From positions 186,001-250,000 of the forward strand of contig QENB01000001.1 of the NCBI GenBank assembly GCA_003331065.1: a stretch of 64,000 nt of DNA, read 5' to 3'. A program made the position numbers and the translations under genes. Each line of letters opens with the position of its first letter. Position 1 is the first letter of the stretch. Of this stretch, positions 8,050 to 16,832 are shown piece after piece. The stretch is from Candidatus Tokpelaia sp. JSC188 (GTDB taxonomy: Bacteria > Pseudomonadota > Alphaproteobacteria > Rhizobiales > Rhizobiaceae). The notes beneath the pieces are model-generated. The model was not told the DNA's origin and made no database searches. It saw only the letters and a program-made list of their open reading frames with translations.

Positions 8050-9294
8050 ATGTCGAATCAATATAACATGCGAAATAAAATAAATATTGATTGCTGGCTT
8101 ACAGTTATAGGCATCGGCGAAGATGGTCTTTCCGGCCTTGGAAAGATCGCTATCAACCGATTGCAAGAGGCTGAATTTATTTTTGGAGGAGAACGTCATC
8201 TTGCTTTTCTTGATGCTCACCTTATAGCAAAGGGGATTCCATGGCCTAGACCGTTTTCTGATAGTATCGAAAAAATAAAGACTCTTAAAGGAAGGAAGGT
8301 CGTATTATTAGCAAGCGGTGATCCGATATTTTACGGAGCTGGAGCAACTTTCTTGCGTTATTTTTCACAACTGGAAATGGAAATATATCCCCATGTTTCT
8401 TCTTTTTCTCTTGCTGCAACACGGTTAGGTTGGCCATTGCAGGATGTTGAATGCTGCTCAGTGCATGGACGACCCTTATCTACTGTTTTTCGTTTTCTTG
8501 AAAACGGTGCACGCCTGCTGATCCTTTCCAATGATGGGAGTACACCTACTGCTCTTGGTACGGCCCTAGAGAAAAAAGGGTTTGGCAGCAGTCGAATAAC
8601 GATTATGGAGCATCTAGGGGGTGCTGAGGAACGTATTATTTCACAAGAGGCAAGGAGATTGACTGAACAATTCTTTGCTGATCTTAATCTGATTGCTGTT
8701 CATTGTGTCTGCGATCATCGAAAGTATAATTTTTCACGTTTTTCTGTTCTTCCGGATCATGCTTTTATACATGATGGACAGTTGACAAAACAGGATATTC
8801 GTGCGGTAACCTTAGCACAACTTGCACCGAGGTGTGGTACATTACTCTGGGATGTCGGAGCAGGATGCGGTTCTATTTCGGTTGAATGGATGCGTCTTGG
8901 AAAGAAGACGCATGCTGTTGCTATTGAGCAAAACAGTGATCGTTGCAATTATATTCGGCAGAATGCCGATAATCTTGGCGTCCCAAATCTTGAAATAAGA
9001 GAAGGACGAGCGCCTTCTGCGTTGCAAGACTTAAAAACACCTGATGCGGTTTTTATCGGTGGTGGCATCATTGGACCAAATATTCTGGAAACATGCTGGC
9101 GAGCATTAAAACCCGGTGGACAACTTGTTGCCAATGTAATCACACTTGAAAGTGAAGCGATAGCAGTTCGATGGAGTATAGGCAAGCAAGCTAGATTGCT
9201 GAAAGTTGCTGTTTCCATCGCAGAACCTTTGGGGGATTTTCATGTATGGCGGCAATCCTTGCCAGTAACCATGTTCATAATCCACAAAACGTGA
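8050..9294 (+). CDS. cobL: Precorrin-6Y C5,15-methyltransferase (decarboxylating)
   Basis: It methylates C5 and C15 of precorrin-6B (the reduced precorrin-6x, named precorrin-6Y in this enzyme's title) and decarboxylates the acetate on C12. The N-terminal CbiE-like half has LTVIGIGEDGLSG and LLASGDPIFYGAGA. The C-terminal CbiT-like half has the SAM-binding WDVGAGCGSISVEW, VAIEQNSDR and a PDAVFIGGG strand. The frame is open back to 7903 but that overlaps cobG. The ATG at 8050 (MSNQYN) is chosen; 8068 (MRNK) is possible, and neither has a strong Shine-Dalgarno. From 8050 it is 414 residues, normal for CobL. cobK and cobM, often neighbours, do not follow; hflX does. Confidence 0.92.
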   Translation: MSNQYNMRNKINIDCWLTVIGIGEDGLSGLGKIAINRLQEAEFIFGGERHLAFLDAHLIAKGIPWPRPFSDSIEKIKTLKGRKVVLLASGDPIFYGAGATFLRYFSQLEMEIYPHVSSFSLAATRLGWPLQDVECCSVHGRPLSTVFRFLENGARLLILSNDGSTPTALGTALEKKGFGSSRITIMEHLGGAEERIISQEARRLTEQFFADLNLIAVHCVCDHRKYNFSRFSVLPDHAFIHDGQLTKQDIRAVTLAQLAPRCGTLLWDVGAGCGSISVEWMRLGKKTHAVAIEQNSDRCNYIRQNADNLGVPNLEIREGRAPSALQDLKTPDAVFIGGGIIGPNILETCWRALKPGGQLVANVITLESEAIAVRWSIGKQARLLKVAVSIAEPLGDFHVWRQSLPVTMFIIHKT

Positions 9295-9352
9295 AGAAAA
9301 AGTGTGGATTAGATGACAGTGCTAATTTTGCTAAGATTCGTTATGGAATAAG

Positions 9353-10699
9353 ATGACTTTGACAGAAAAATTACACTCTAGGTCGGCAGACTTCGTTGCA
9401 CACAAAGCTAGTACAGCCCGTGCCATAGTAATTGTCCCTATACTAAAATGTAAGCAGGAACAGGCAGAATTTCATTCTGCTTCTGCTCGTTTGAAGGAAA
9501 TTTCTGATCTTGCTCGTGCTATTAAGCTAGACATCATTTATTCTGCGTGGATAGTTGTACCATTTCCAAAGACTACAACATTGCTCGGAACAGGGAAGGT
9601 TGAGGAGCTTTGTCAACTAATTAACAGCGAAATGATTAATTTGGTAGTCGTGGACCATTCCATTACACCTACACAGCAGCGCAATTTGGAAAAAGTCTGG
9701 AATTGTACGGTTATTGATCGAATAGAATTAATTCTTAAAATTTTTGGAAAAAGAGCAAAGACTAAGGAGGGGGTTTTACAGGTTAAGCTTGCTTATCTGA
9801 ATCACCAGAAGGGGCGCTTGGTCCGTAGTTGGCGTCATCTCGAGCGCCAGCGCGGTGGTAGCGGGTTTCTTGGCGGTCCTGGTGAAACACAGATCGAAAC
9901 AGACCGACGCATGTTGCGAAAGAAAATAAACCATATAAAGCGTGAGCTGGATACAATTGTAAAAGCACGCAAGCTACATCAGGTTAAACGTAAAAAAATG
10001 CCATATCCTATTGTAGCATTAGTTGGCTATACAAATGCTGGAAAATCAACACTTTTCAATCAGTTGACAGGTGCAAATGTTCCCGAAGAAGATATGCTTT
10101 TTACGACACTAGATCCGATCTTACGCCGCATAAAACTTCCACATGGAAAAACAATTATTCTTTCTGACACAGTAGGTTTCATTTCTAATCTTCCAACCCA
10201 TCTAGTTGCGGCATTTCGTGCAACTTTGAAAGAAGTAGAGGAAGCGGATTTTATTATTCATGTGCGAGATCTATCTAACCCTAATCATATGGCTCATCGA
10301 CAGGATGTCTTAAATATTCTTTTAGCACTTAATGTTGATATTGATGATTCTAACAAAATTATTGAAGTATGGAATAAAGCGGATCTTCTAGATGAGAATA
10401 GCATACGACACCTACATTCTGCTGAGAGCATTAGTTTTCCAATAATTCCTGCATCAGCCTTAAATGGGCGCGGTCTTGATGCCCTTATCAGAGTTGTTGA
10501 AAATAAGATAGCTGGAAAAACAGAGAGAATACACATCTATTTAGAATTGGAAGAACTATCACTTCTTGATTGGCTCTACCGACATGGTAGTAACCATCAC
10601 CAGATCAATTGCGAAGACGGTGGAGTGATTATCGATGTTAATTTAACTCGCTTGGCATGGTATAATTTTCAAAGAGAGCGTAAAAAGATTAAGACTTAG
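9353..10699 (+). CDS. hflX: Ribosome-associated GTPase HflX
   Basis: HflX is a GTPase that binds 50S and 70S ribosomes and helps split or rescue stalled ones. The N-terminal HflX domain contains LLGTGKVEEL and the glycine-rich GGSGFLGGPGETQIETDRR at about 168-186. The G domain follows: G1 GYTNAGKS at 225-232, G3 DTVGF, and G4 WNKADLL. The C-terminal region ends in a short cap. At 448 residues it is the normal alphaproteobacterial size. In related genomes hfq lies immediately upstream; here the preceding gene is cobL, 58 bases away, and no hfq is present. Confidence 0.95.
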   Translation: MTLTEKLHSRSADFVAHKASTARAIVIVPILKCKQEQAEFHSASARLKEISDLARAIKLDIIYSAWIVVPFPKTTTLLGTGKVEELCQLINSEMINLVVVDHSITPTQQRNLEKVWNCTVIDRIELILKIFGKRAKTKEGVLQVKLAYLNHQKGRLVRSWRHLERQRGGSGFLGGPGETQIETDRRMLRKKINHIKRELDTIVKARKLHQVKRKKMPYPIVALVGYTNAGKSTLFNQLTGANVPEEDMLFTTLDPILRRIKLPHGKTIILSDTVGFISNLPTHLVAAFRATLKEVEEADFIIHVRDLSNPNHMAHRQDVLNILLALNVDIDDSNKIIEVWNKADLLDENSIRHLHSAESISFPIIPASALNGRGLDALIRVVENKIAGKTERIHIYLELEELSLLDWLYRHGSNHHQINCEDGGVIIDVNLTRLAWYNFQRERKKIKT

Positions 10700-10731
10700 T
10701 GAATGTGTATATTATATCTGTAATCTACGTA

Positions 10732-11547
10732 TCACATGATATTGTTGACTTCAAAAGTCATGCCATCATAGGCTGCTTCTACATTTTTTGGTGTTTCTTT
10801 ATTAATCGTATTGTAATCTAATGAAGTATGCATATGGGTTAATACGGCCCGTTTAGGGGCTAAAATTTTAACCCAATTTAAAGTCTGCTCAAGTGAAAAA
10901 TGGCTTGGATGTGATTTGTACTGCAAAGCATCAATTATTAACAAATCCAAGCCAATAAGTTTTTTCTCTGTACTATCCGGGAATGCACTAACATCGGTAC
11001 AGTAAGCAACGTTGCCAATGCGGAAGCCCAAAGAATGAATATTTCCATGAATTTGCATATATGCCTGAAAAGCAATAGCCCCCCCCTTTCCTAAAATGGT
11101 GAATTCATTTTCTGAAACAATCTCATGTGCTCTTAGGATTGGGGGATAATTGGAATCTTCTGGCGTTGTGAAACAATATTCAAATCCTTCATAAAGTCGT
11201 TGAAAAGTTTCTTTATCTGCATAAACATCCATCAGCTTTGGATAATCGTCTTTAACAAACGTTCTCAAGTCATCAATGCCATTTGTATGATCAGCATGGC
11301 CATGTGTATAAATAACGGCGTCAATATGAGAAACACCGGCATTAATCATTTGAGTACGAAAATCAGGCCCTGTATCAATAACAACAATCGTTCTTCCTTG
11401 CATTGAAATACGTTCAATCAAAAGTGAGGCTCGTGATCGCCTGTTTTTATTATCAGATCGATTGCACGCACCCCACTCCCCATTAGCACGTGGTACACCA
11501 AGCGAAGAACCACAACCAAGGATTATAAAACGCAGGCGGTCAGGCAT
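10732..11547 (-). CDS. MBL-fold metal-dependent hydrolase (PhnP-like)
   Basis: A metallo-beta-lactamase-fold protein of 271 residues. The metal-binding THGHADH motif is at residues 81-87 (H82, H84, D86, H87), preceded by the strand VVIDTGPDF; later ligands are likely in YCTDVSAF and VLTHMHTSLD. The N-terminal GCGSSLGVPR and a CN pair resemble the PhnP/phosphoribosyl cyclic phosphodiesterase branch, but the substrate is unknown. Its start overlaps the tatD stop by 8 bases. It is the last gene of the minus-strand rlpA-tmk-holB-metG-tatD run. The same pairing with tatD occurs widely in Rhizobiales. Confidence 0.85.
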   Translation of the reverse strand: MPDRLRFIILGCGSSLGVPRANGEWGACNRSDNKNRRSRASLLIERISMQGRTIVVIDTGPDFRTQMINAGVSHIDAVIYTHGHADHTNGIDDLRTFVKDDYPKLMDVYADKETFQRLYEGFEYCFTTPEDSNYPPILRAHEIVSENEFTILGKGGAIAFQAYMQIHGNIHSLGFRIGNVAYCTDVSAFPDSTEKKLIGLDLLIIDALQYKSHPSHFSLEQTLNWVKILAPKRAVLTHMHTSLDYNTINKETPKNVEAAYDGMTFEVNNIM

Positions 11548-12337
11548 CTTTCCTCTCTATTGTTTTGCGCATCTTTTTGAAAAGATGCAAGGCATTCTGT
11601 GTTGTTAGTTTAGCTGCTTGCTCACTGGTTATATCCAATGTTTTTGCTAATTCTTCTACTATTTTAATTACAAAAGACGGCTCATTGCGTCTTCCTCGGT
11701 AAGGAATAGGCGCAAGATAGGGAGCATCCGTTTCAACTAGAAGGCGATCATAGGGTATAGTTTTCGCAATTTCGCGTATTGTCACTGCATTCTTAAAAGT
11801 CAGAATACCTGAAAAAGAAAGATATCCACCAAGTTCAATCCCAGTCTGGGCCAATTTCCTTCCAGAGGAATAGCAATGCAAAACAAATGAGAAAGCCCCA
11901 TTTTTCATCTCATTACGTAATATTTTTTCTATATCGTCATCTGCATTACGGCTATGAATGATAAGTGGAAGTTCAGTTTGTCGTGAAGCTTTGATATGAT
12001 TCAAGAAATTTTCTTTCTGTGCTGCGGAGGAAGCATTATCATAATAATAATCAAGTCCTACTTCACCTATTGCCACAACCTTTGGATGTTTACTTAACCG
12101 TAGAAGGTCTTCCGTTGTAATATCTGCTTCTTCAAATACTTTATGCGGATGCGTACCCACAGAGCAAAATATATTTTCATATTTTTCGACAATAGTCTGT
12201 ATGCGTGGAAAATCGCGAACGCTGGTTGAAACTGTAATCATAAATTCAATATCACTGGCTATAGCACGCTCTATAGCCTGATCGATATCAGACAAAAATT
12301 CATCAAAATGAAGATGACAATGGCTATCAATTAGCAT
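11540..12337 (-). CDS. TatD family metal-dependent DNase
   Basis: A TIM-barrel amidohydrolase-like nuclease of 265 residues. Metal ligands are visible in IDSHCHLHFDEF (H6, H8), GEVGLDYYY, the internal LPLIIHSRNADDD, and ETDAPYLAP near the C-terminus. The family shows 3'-5' exonuclease and repair activity in other bacteria. It starts 9 bases after metG stops and overlaps the downstream MBL gene, consistent with co-transcription. E. coli-type TatD and YcfH are hard to separate by eye; the position after metG and holB fits YcfH. Confidence 0.9.
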   Translation of the reverse strand: MLIDSHCHLHFDEFLSDIDQAIERAIASDIEFMITVSTSVRDFPRIQTIVEKYENIFCSVGTHPHKVFEEADITTEDLLRLSKHPKVVAIGEVGLDYYYDNASSAAQKENFLNHIKASRQTELPLIIHSRNADDDIEKILRNEMKNGAFSFVLHCYSSGRKLAQTGIELGGYLSFSGILTFKNAVTIREIAKTIPYDRLLVETDAPYLAPIPYRGRRNEPSFVIKIVEELAKTLDITSEQAAKLTTQNALHLFKKMRKTIERKDA

Positions 12338-12346
12338 AACAGATTT

Positions 12347-13882
12347 TTACTTATAATATAAACGTGGAAAAATCATAAAAGGCGGTAGAAGAACCTTGTC
12401 TGCTTCAAGTTTATTGTCTGTTATATTTTTCAGCATACGGTGCTCAGGCATAACGGAAAGCAAATCAAGCAGCTTTGATGCTGCTTGCGGTATGAAAGGC
12501 AATAACATGATGCCAGTACGGCGTAGAATTTCTGCCGTTATATAGAGTATTGTTGCAAAACGTGATTTATCTACCTGGCATAATGCCCATGGTTTTTCTA
12601 TTGCAAAGTAGCGGTTTGCATCAGTAATGACGCTAAAAATTGCCGCAACTGCCAAATGTAGCTCTTGTTTTTCCATATTTCCCCGTAGTATTTGTAATGC
12701 TTCAGCGGATTTTTGGAGCAATCCTTTATCCTGTAGGGTAAAATTTGATGGGGTAGGCACTCTACCTTTGCAGTTTTTAGCAATTATTGAAAGAGAGCGT
12801 TGCGCCAGATTACCGAGATTATTTACCAAATCAGCATTAACTCTGCTAGCGATGGCTTTATAGCTAAAACTACCGTCTTGCCCAAATGGAACTTCCCGTA
12901 GAAAGAAGTAGCGTACTTGATCAAGCCCGAAATGTTCAACCATACGGAATGGATCAACCACATTACCAACAGATTTTGACATTTTTTCTCCGCGATTCAA
13001 TAGAAATCCATGAGCAAAAATACGTTTTGGCATTGAAAGTCCTGCAGACATTAAAAATGCCGGCCAGTAAACAGCATGAAAACGGATAATATCTTTTCCG
13101 ATAATATGAGCATCAGCTGACCAATATGGCCAATGTATTGCCTTTTTATCAGGGAAACCAACAGCCGTTAAGTAATTTGTTAAGGCATCGATCCAAACAT
13201 ACATGATATGCTTGGAATTACCAGGTACTGGAATACCCCAATCGAATGTTGTTCGTGAAATGGAAAGATCCCGAAGCCCCGAGCGCACAAAGCTAATAAC
13301 TTCATTGCGCCGCTCAGTAGGGGCAATAAAATCAGGCTTATCTTCATAATACTCCAGAAGCCTCTCTTGATATTTTGACAGGCAAAAAAAATAACTCTCC
13401 TCTTCATTCCATTCAACGGGCGAACCAATTTCTTTTTCACGGCGAATGCCATCTTCTCCTATTTCGGTATCTTTTTCATCATAATATGTTTCCTGACGGA
13501 TAGAATACCAACCTGCATAACGATCAAGGTAAATATCACCTGCTTTTTCCATTTTCTTCCATAGAGATTGACAAGCATTGTAATGACGTTTTTCTGTTGT
13601 ACGAATAAAGTCGCTATTCGAGATATTAAGCTTTTTTAGCATACGTTGAAATGCTGCTGAATTACGGTCAGCCAGTGTCTGCGGTGTTATTCCCTCCTTT
13701 TCTGCTGTTTTTTGCATTTTCAGACCATGCTCGTCTGTACCGGAAAGAAAGAAAACATCCTTCCCATCAGAACGCTGAAAACGAGCTATTGCATCTGTTG
13801 CTATAGCATTATAGGCGTGCCCGATGTGCGGATCACCATTCGGATAAAAAATCGGTGTTGTAATATAATATTTTTCACGCAT
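12347..13882 (-). CDS. metG: Methionyl-tRNA synthetase
   Basis: It charges tRNA-Met with methionine. The class I signatures are HIGH at residues 19-22 within [14 protein letters not shown], and KMSKSVGN near residue 300. The [12 protein letters not shown] insertion and the anticodon-binding helical domain follow. At 511 residues it lacks the C-terminal dimerisation (EMAP-like) extension, which is usual in this clade. It lies between holB (70-base gap) and tatD (9-base gap) on the minus strand. Confidence 0.96.
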   Translation of the reverse strand: MREKYYITTPIFYPNGDPHIGHAYNAIATDAIARFQRSDGKDVFFLSGTDEHGLKMQKTAEKEGITPQTLADRNSAAFQRMLKKLNISNSDFIRTTEKRHYNACQSLWKKMEKAGDIYLDRYAGWYSIRQETYYDEKDTEIGEDGIRREKEIGSPVEWNEEESYFFCLSKYQERLLEYYEDKPDFIAPTERRNEVISFVRSGLRDLSISRTTFDWGIPVPGNSKHIMYVWIDALTNYLTAVGFPDKKAIHWPYWSADAHIIGKDIIRFHAVYWPAFLMSAGLSMPKRIFAHGFLLNRGEKMSKSVGNVVDPFRMVEHFGLDQVRYFFLREVPFGQDGSFSYKAIASRVNADLVNNLGNLAQRSLSIIAKNCKGRVPTPSNFTLQDKGLLQKSAEALQILRGNMEKQELHLAVAAIFSVITDANRYFAIEKPWALCQVDKSRFATILYITAEILRRTGIMLLPFIPQAASKLLDLLSVMPEHRMLKNITDNKLEADKVLLPPFMIFPRLYYK

Positions 13883-13952
13883 TCGCGAAAACGTAGCAGT
13901 TTATCATCATAATGTCACGAAAAAAACGACTCAAAAAATGGATAATAGCTTG

Positions 13953-15002
13953 TCAGAAATCATTATGCAAGAAGCCATGCACCTTTTGCATCATAACAAT
14001 AATAAGCTGTTTTTTATTAAGATTATAATTTAAAGATTCTGCAATGTCCTGCTGCATTATTTGCCAGAATTGAGCAAACTGCTCCGCTTTTGCAAGATTC
14101 CCTATGAAAGCATTTTTTCTCGCACCTTTTGCAATAATATTCGCAAGATAATCAAGGAAAAAATGAAATTGTCTTTCCGAATTGCGCCCATTTATAATCG
14201 ATGCAAGATGGTGAATATCACTTACAGGAAATATTGAAATACTAAGAATATCATCAATAATACTAGCAATCTCTAATCCATCGGATATCAAGATTAGTAC
14301 TGCTTTTCGGATGCTACCTTCCGAACGCTTTATTAATATTTCTGCCAGTGGTTTAGCCGGATCAAAGCCGATTGGGGCAGCAATATAAGACAATGCTCGG
14401 TACACTTCAATGCTTTTCAAAGGCTTGAATATCACCATCTGACAACGTGAACGAATAGTTGGCAGCAAGCGGCTAGGATTATGTGAAACAAGAACGAACT
14501 GCGTTTTGGTAGGTGGTTCTTCTAGTGTTTTTAAAAGTGCATTAGCTGCGTTATGGTTCATATCATCAACAGAGTCGATAATAACAATTCGCGAATTATT
14601 ATCAAACTGAGTTTTCTGCAAAAATCCTGCAATCCGCTGAATATCTCCAATTGTGATAGAAGTTCGGAATTTTTGAGTTTTTACATCGTACCCACGCGAG
14701 ATATAAAGTAAGCTTGGGTGAACATTTTGTCCGATTTTTTTCCAAATAAGAGAAGAGTCATCTGGATGCATAAAATCTTGTTCAACATCTTTCAGAATAT
14801 TCCACGCAAGATGAAAAGCAAGAGTTGCTTTGCCTATTCCTTGCGACCCTTTAAAAAGAAGAGCATGATGCAATCTCCTTTTTTTAAGCGTCTGTCTCAG
14901 AAAGCAAACAACGGAATCATGACCGAAAAAACTAGAGTTCTGAAATGATAAAGGTATACCTTCAATATAATCAAACGCCAATTGTTTTGTCATTACGTTC
15001 AT
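13953..15002 (-). CDS. holB: DNA polymerase III delta' subunit
   Basis: This is the clamp-loader delta' subunit. The AAA+ domain has a P-loop GSQGIGKAT at residues 52-60, a degenerate Walker-B region in IVIIDSVDDMN, the ALLKTLEEPP box and sensor VSHNPSRLLPTIRSRC. The ATG overlaps the tmk stop by 4 bases, supporting this start. A zinc-binding cysteine set typical of some clamp-loader subunits is not visible. At 349 residues it is normal for Rhizobiales. Confidence 0.92.
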   Translation of the reverse strand: MNVMTKQLAFDYIEGIPLSFQNSSFFGHDSVVCFLRQTLKKRRLHHALLFKGSQGIGKATLAFHLAWNILKDVEQDFMHPDDSSLIWKKIGQNVHPSLLYISRGYDVKTQKFRTSITIGDIQRIAGFLQKTQFDNNSRIVIIDSVDDMNHNAANALLKTLEEPPTKTQFVLVSHNPSRLLPTIRSRCQMVIFKPLKSIEVYRALSYIAAPIGFDPAKPLAEILIKRSEGSIRKAVLILISDGLEIASIIDDILSISIFPVSDIHHLASIINGRNSERQFHFFLDYLANIIAKGARKNAFIGNLAKAEQFAQFWQIMQQDIAESLNYNLNKKQLIIVMMQKVHGFLHNDF

Positions 15003-15652
15003 ATACTTTGCTCGCGGATTTTTCTATCACTGATATCAGCAATCTCGTCAGCAATTATATCAATGGAGCGATTTGCATCAATGATAAAACAGCGATTCGG
15101 TTCTATTCGTGCAATTTTAAGGAATGCTTGCCGTCTATTTTCATGAATATTCAGGTTCACTTTTTCAAAATGATCGAGATCATGATGATCTTTTCTCCGC
15201 CTTGCATGGATCCGTGCAAAACTTTTTTTGGCCGACATGTCAAGAATAAATGTCAAATGCGGCATTGTCTGATCGACAGTGATTTTTTCTAAAAGAGAAA
15301 TATATCTCTTGGGTACATTACCTGCTATTCCCTGATAAACCCTAGTTGAATCTATAAAGCGGTCACAGAGGACAATGTTTCCAGCTTTAAGCGCAGGACC
15401 AATCAATTCGTCTACATGGTTAATACGAGCTGCAGAAAATAGAATTGCCTCCATTATTGATCCGTAGTTTTGTATTTTGGCATTCAGCAAGATACTCCGA
15501 ATGGATTCGGCGACAGGTGTCCCTCCCGGTTCCCGAGTTACTACTACATCAAAACCTTCTTTGCGCAAATGTTTCGCCAGATAGTTGATCTGTGTTGATT
15601 TTCCAACGGCTTCTCCTCCTTCAAAAGAAATAAAATAACCATTTTTCACCAC
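14999..15652 (-). CDS. tmk: Thymidylate kinase
   Basis: It phosphorylates dTMP to dTDP. The P-loop reads GGEAVGKST at residues 12-20 where GGEGAGKST is more common. TREPGGTPVAE, the DR(F) motif in LCDRFIDSTRVYQG, and a basic LID near ARRRKDHHD are all present. The start is a GTG, with a second GTG directly after it. Overlap with holB indicates one transcription unit. A D-Ala-D-Ala carboxypeptidase gene often sits between rlpA and tmk in relatives and is not here. Confidence 0.94.
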   Translation of the reverse strand: MVKNGYFISFEGGEAVGKSTQINYLAKHLRKEGFDVVVTREPGGTPVAESIRSILLNAKIQNYGSIMEAILFSAARINHVDELIGPALKAGNIVLCDRFIDSTRVYQGIAGNVPKRYISLLEKITVDQTMPHLTFILDMSAKKSFARIHARRRKDHHDLDHFEKVNLNIHENRRQAFLKIARIEPNRCFIIDANRSIDIIADEIADISDRKIREQSI

Positions 15653-15699
15653 AATAGAGGCTTTATCCTTTGATAGAATGTTATAAACAATTTAGTATC

Positions 15700-16305
15700 C
15701 TATTCATGAATTGGTACTCGACCAATGTATTCTACTTTGACATCCGTAAGACCATTATTTCGATAACCAAGAAGTTCTGCAGCCTGATACGACAGATCGA
15801 TAATACGATTTTTAGCGAATGGACCACGATCATTGACCCTGACTACAAGAGAAAAGCCGTTTCTAAGATTAGTCACACGAGCATAACTAGGTAGAGGCAT
15901 TGTTGGATGTGCAGCTGTTAAACGATGCATATCAAAAATTTCACCATCGGCTGTCAATTTACCATGAAAGCTTGCCCCGTACCAAGAGGCAAGACCAATT
16001 TTTGAAAAATCACCTCCCTGATCTGGGTAGTACCATTTATTTTGAATTTTATAAGGCTTATCAAGAAGCGAACCTCCTACCCCTTGCTTAGAAAGCTGTC
16101 TATTCTGGACAAATGTTTCATCAACGATGTATCTTGTTGTAGAAAAATTATTCTTCGCTTTTAGGACTTCGCCTTCCCCGTTTAAAGAAAACATTGTACA
16201 TCCGGTGACTCCTGTAAGGAAAAAAAAAGACCCGATAATGCGGAAAATGCTTACAGAGATTAGTTTGTATACATTCAAAACTTTAAAATAAATCACCACA
16301 TCCAC
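15700..16305 (-). CDS. rlpA: RlpA-like septal lytic transglycosylase, lipoprotein
   Basis: It carries a double-psi beta-barrel domain of the RlpA family, which cleaves denuded glycan strands at the septum in some bacteria. The N-terminal hydrophobic stretch ends in a lipobox VTGC with the cysteine at residue 36. The DPBB core contains GLASWYGASFHGKLTADGE, AAHPTMPLPSYARVTN and RVNDRGPFAKNRIIDLS. The protein stops about 15 residues after the barrel, so the C-terminal SPOR domain of longer homologues is missing. The start is a GTG. It is the first gene of the leftward tmk-holB-metG run. Confidence 0.88.
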   Translation of the reverse strand: MDVVIYFKVLNVYKLISVSIFRIIGSFFFLTGVTGCTMFSLNGEGEVLKAKNNFSTTRYIVDETFVQNRQLSKQGVGGSLLDKPYKIQNKWYYPDQGGDFSKIGLASWYGASFHGKLTADGEIFDMHRLTAAHPTMPLPSYARVTNLRNGFSLVVRVNDRGPFAKNRIIDLSYQAAELLGYRNNGLTDVKVEYIGRVPIHE

Positions 16306-16421
16306 TTTAAATATGCACTCCAGAAAACATGCCAGATAGACAATTCATACGAGCATCAAGGATGCATCTAAATGTCAAGAAAAGTTAGACTAAAATATCT
16401 TCATTAGCACAGTTCAATACA

Positions 16422-16832
16422 TTAATAGAAACCAATCGCAGCCTGTGCTTCTTCTGACATACAATCCGGTGTCCAAGGTGGGTCAAATGTTATTGTTACT
16501 TCAACATATGAAACCCCCTCAACTGCGCTAACAGCATTTTCAACCCAAGCGGGCATTTCACCTGCAACTGGGCAGCCAGGAGCTGTTAATGTCATCTCTA
16601 TTTTGACACTGCGATTATCTTCAATATCAATACGGTATATGAGGCCTAACTCATAAATATCAGCAGGAACTTCCGGATCATAAACTGTCTTAAGTGCAGC
16701 AATGATACTATCTGTTATCCTACTAATCTCTTCTTTCGGGATTTTTGAAACAATTGAATTAGGATACTCTAACTTTTCTTGTCCCTCGCTGGAATATATA
16801 GATTGTTTGGTTGTCTTATCCGATTCATTCAT
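16422..16832 (-). CDS. sufT: SUF-associated MIP18/PaaD-like Fe-S assembly protein (SufT)
   Basis: A 136-residue DUF59/MIP18 protein with a disordered N-terminus of about 35 residues. The conserved core begins with YDPEVPADIYELGLIY, followed by MTLTAPGCPVA (the conserved cysteine) and VTITFDPPWTPD. SufT proteins support Fe-S cluster maturation under cluster demand. The ATG overlaps the sufS stop by 4 bases. An A-type carrier gene (sufA) often follows in alphaproteobacteria; here the next gene is rlpA. Confidence 0.9.
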   Translation of the reverse strand: MNESDKTTKQSIYSSEGQEKLEYPNSIVSKIPKEEISRITDSIIAALKTVYDPEVPADIYELGLIYRIDIEDNRSVKIEMTLTAPGCPVAGEMPAWVENAVSAVEGVSYVEVTITFDPPWTPDCMSEEAQAAIGFY

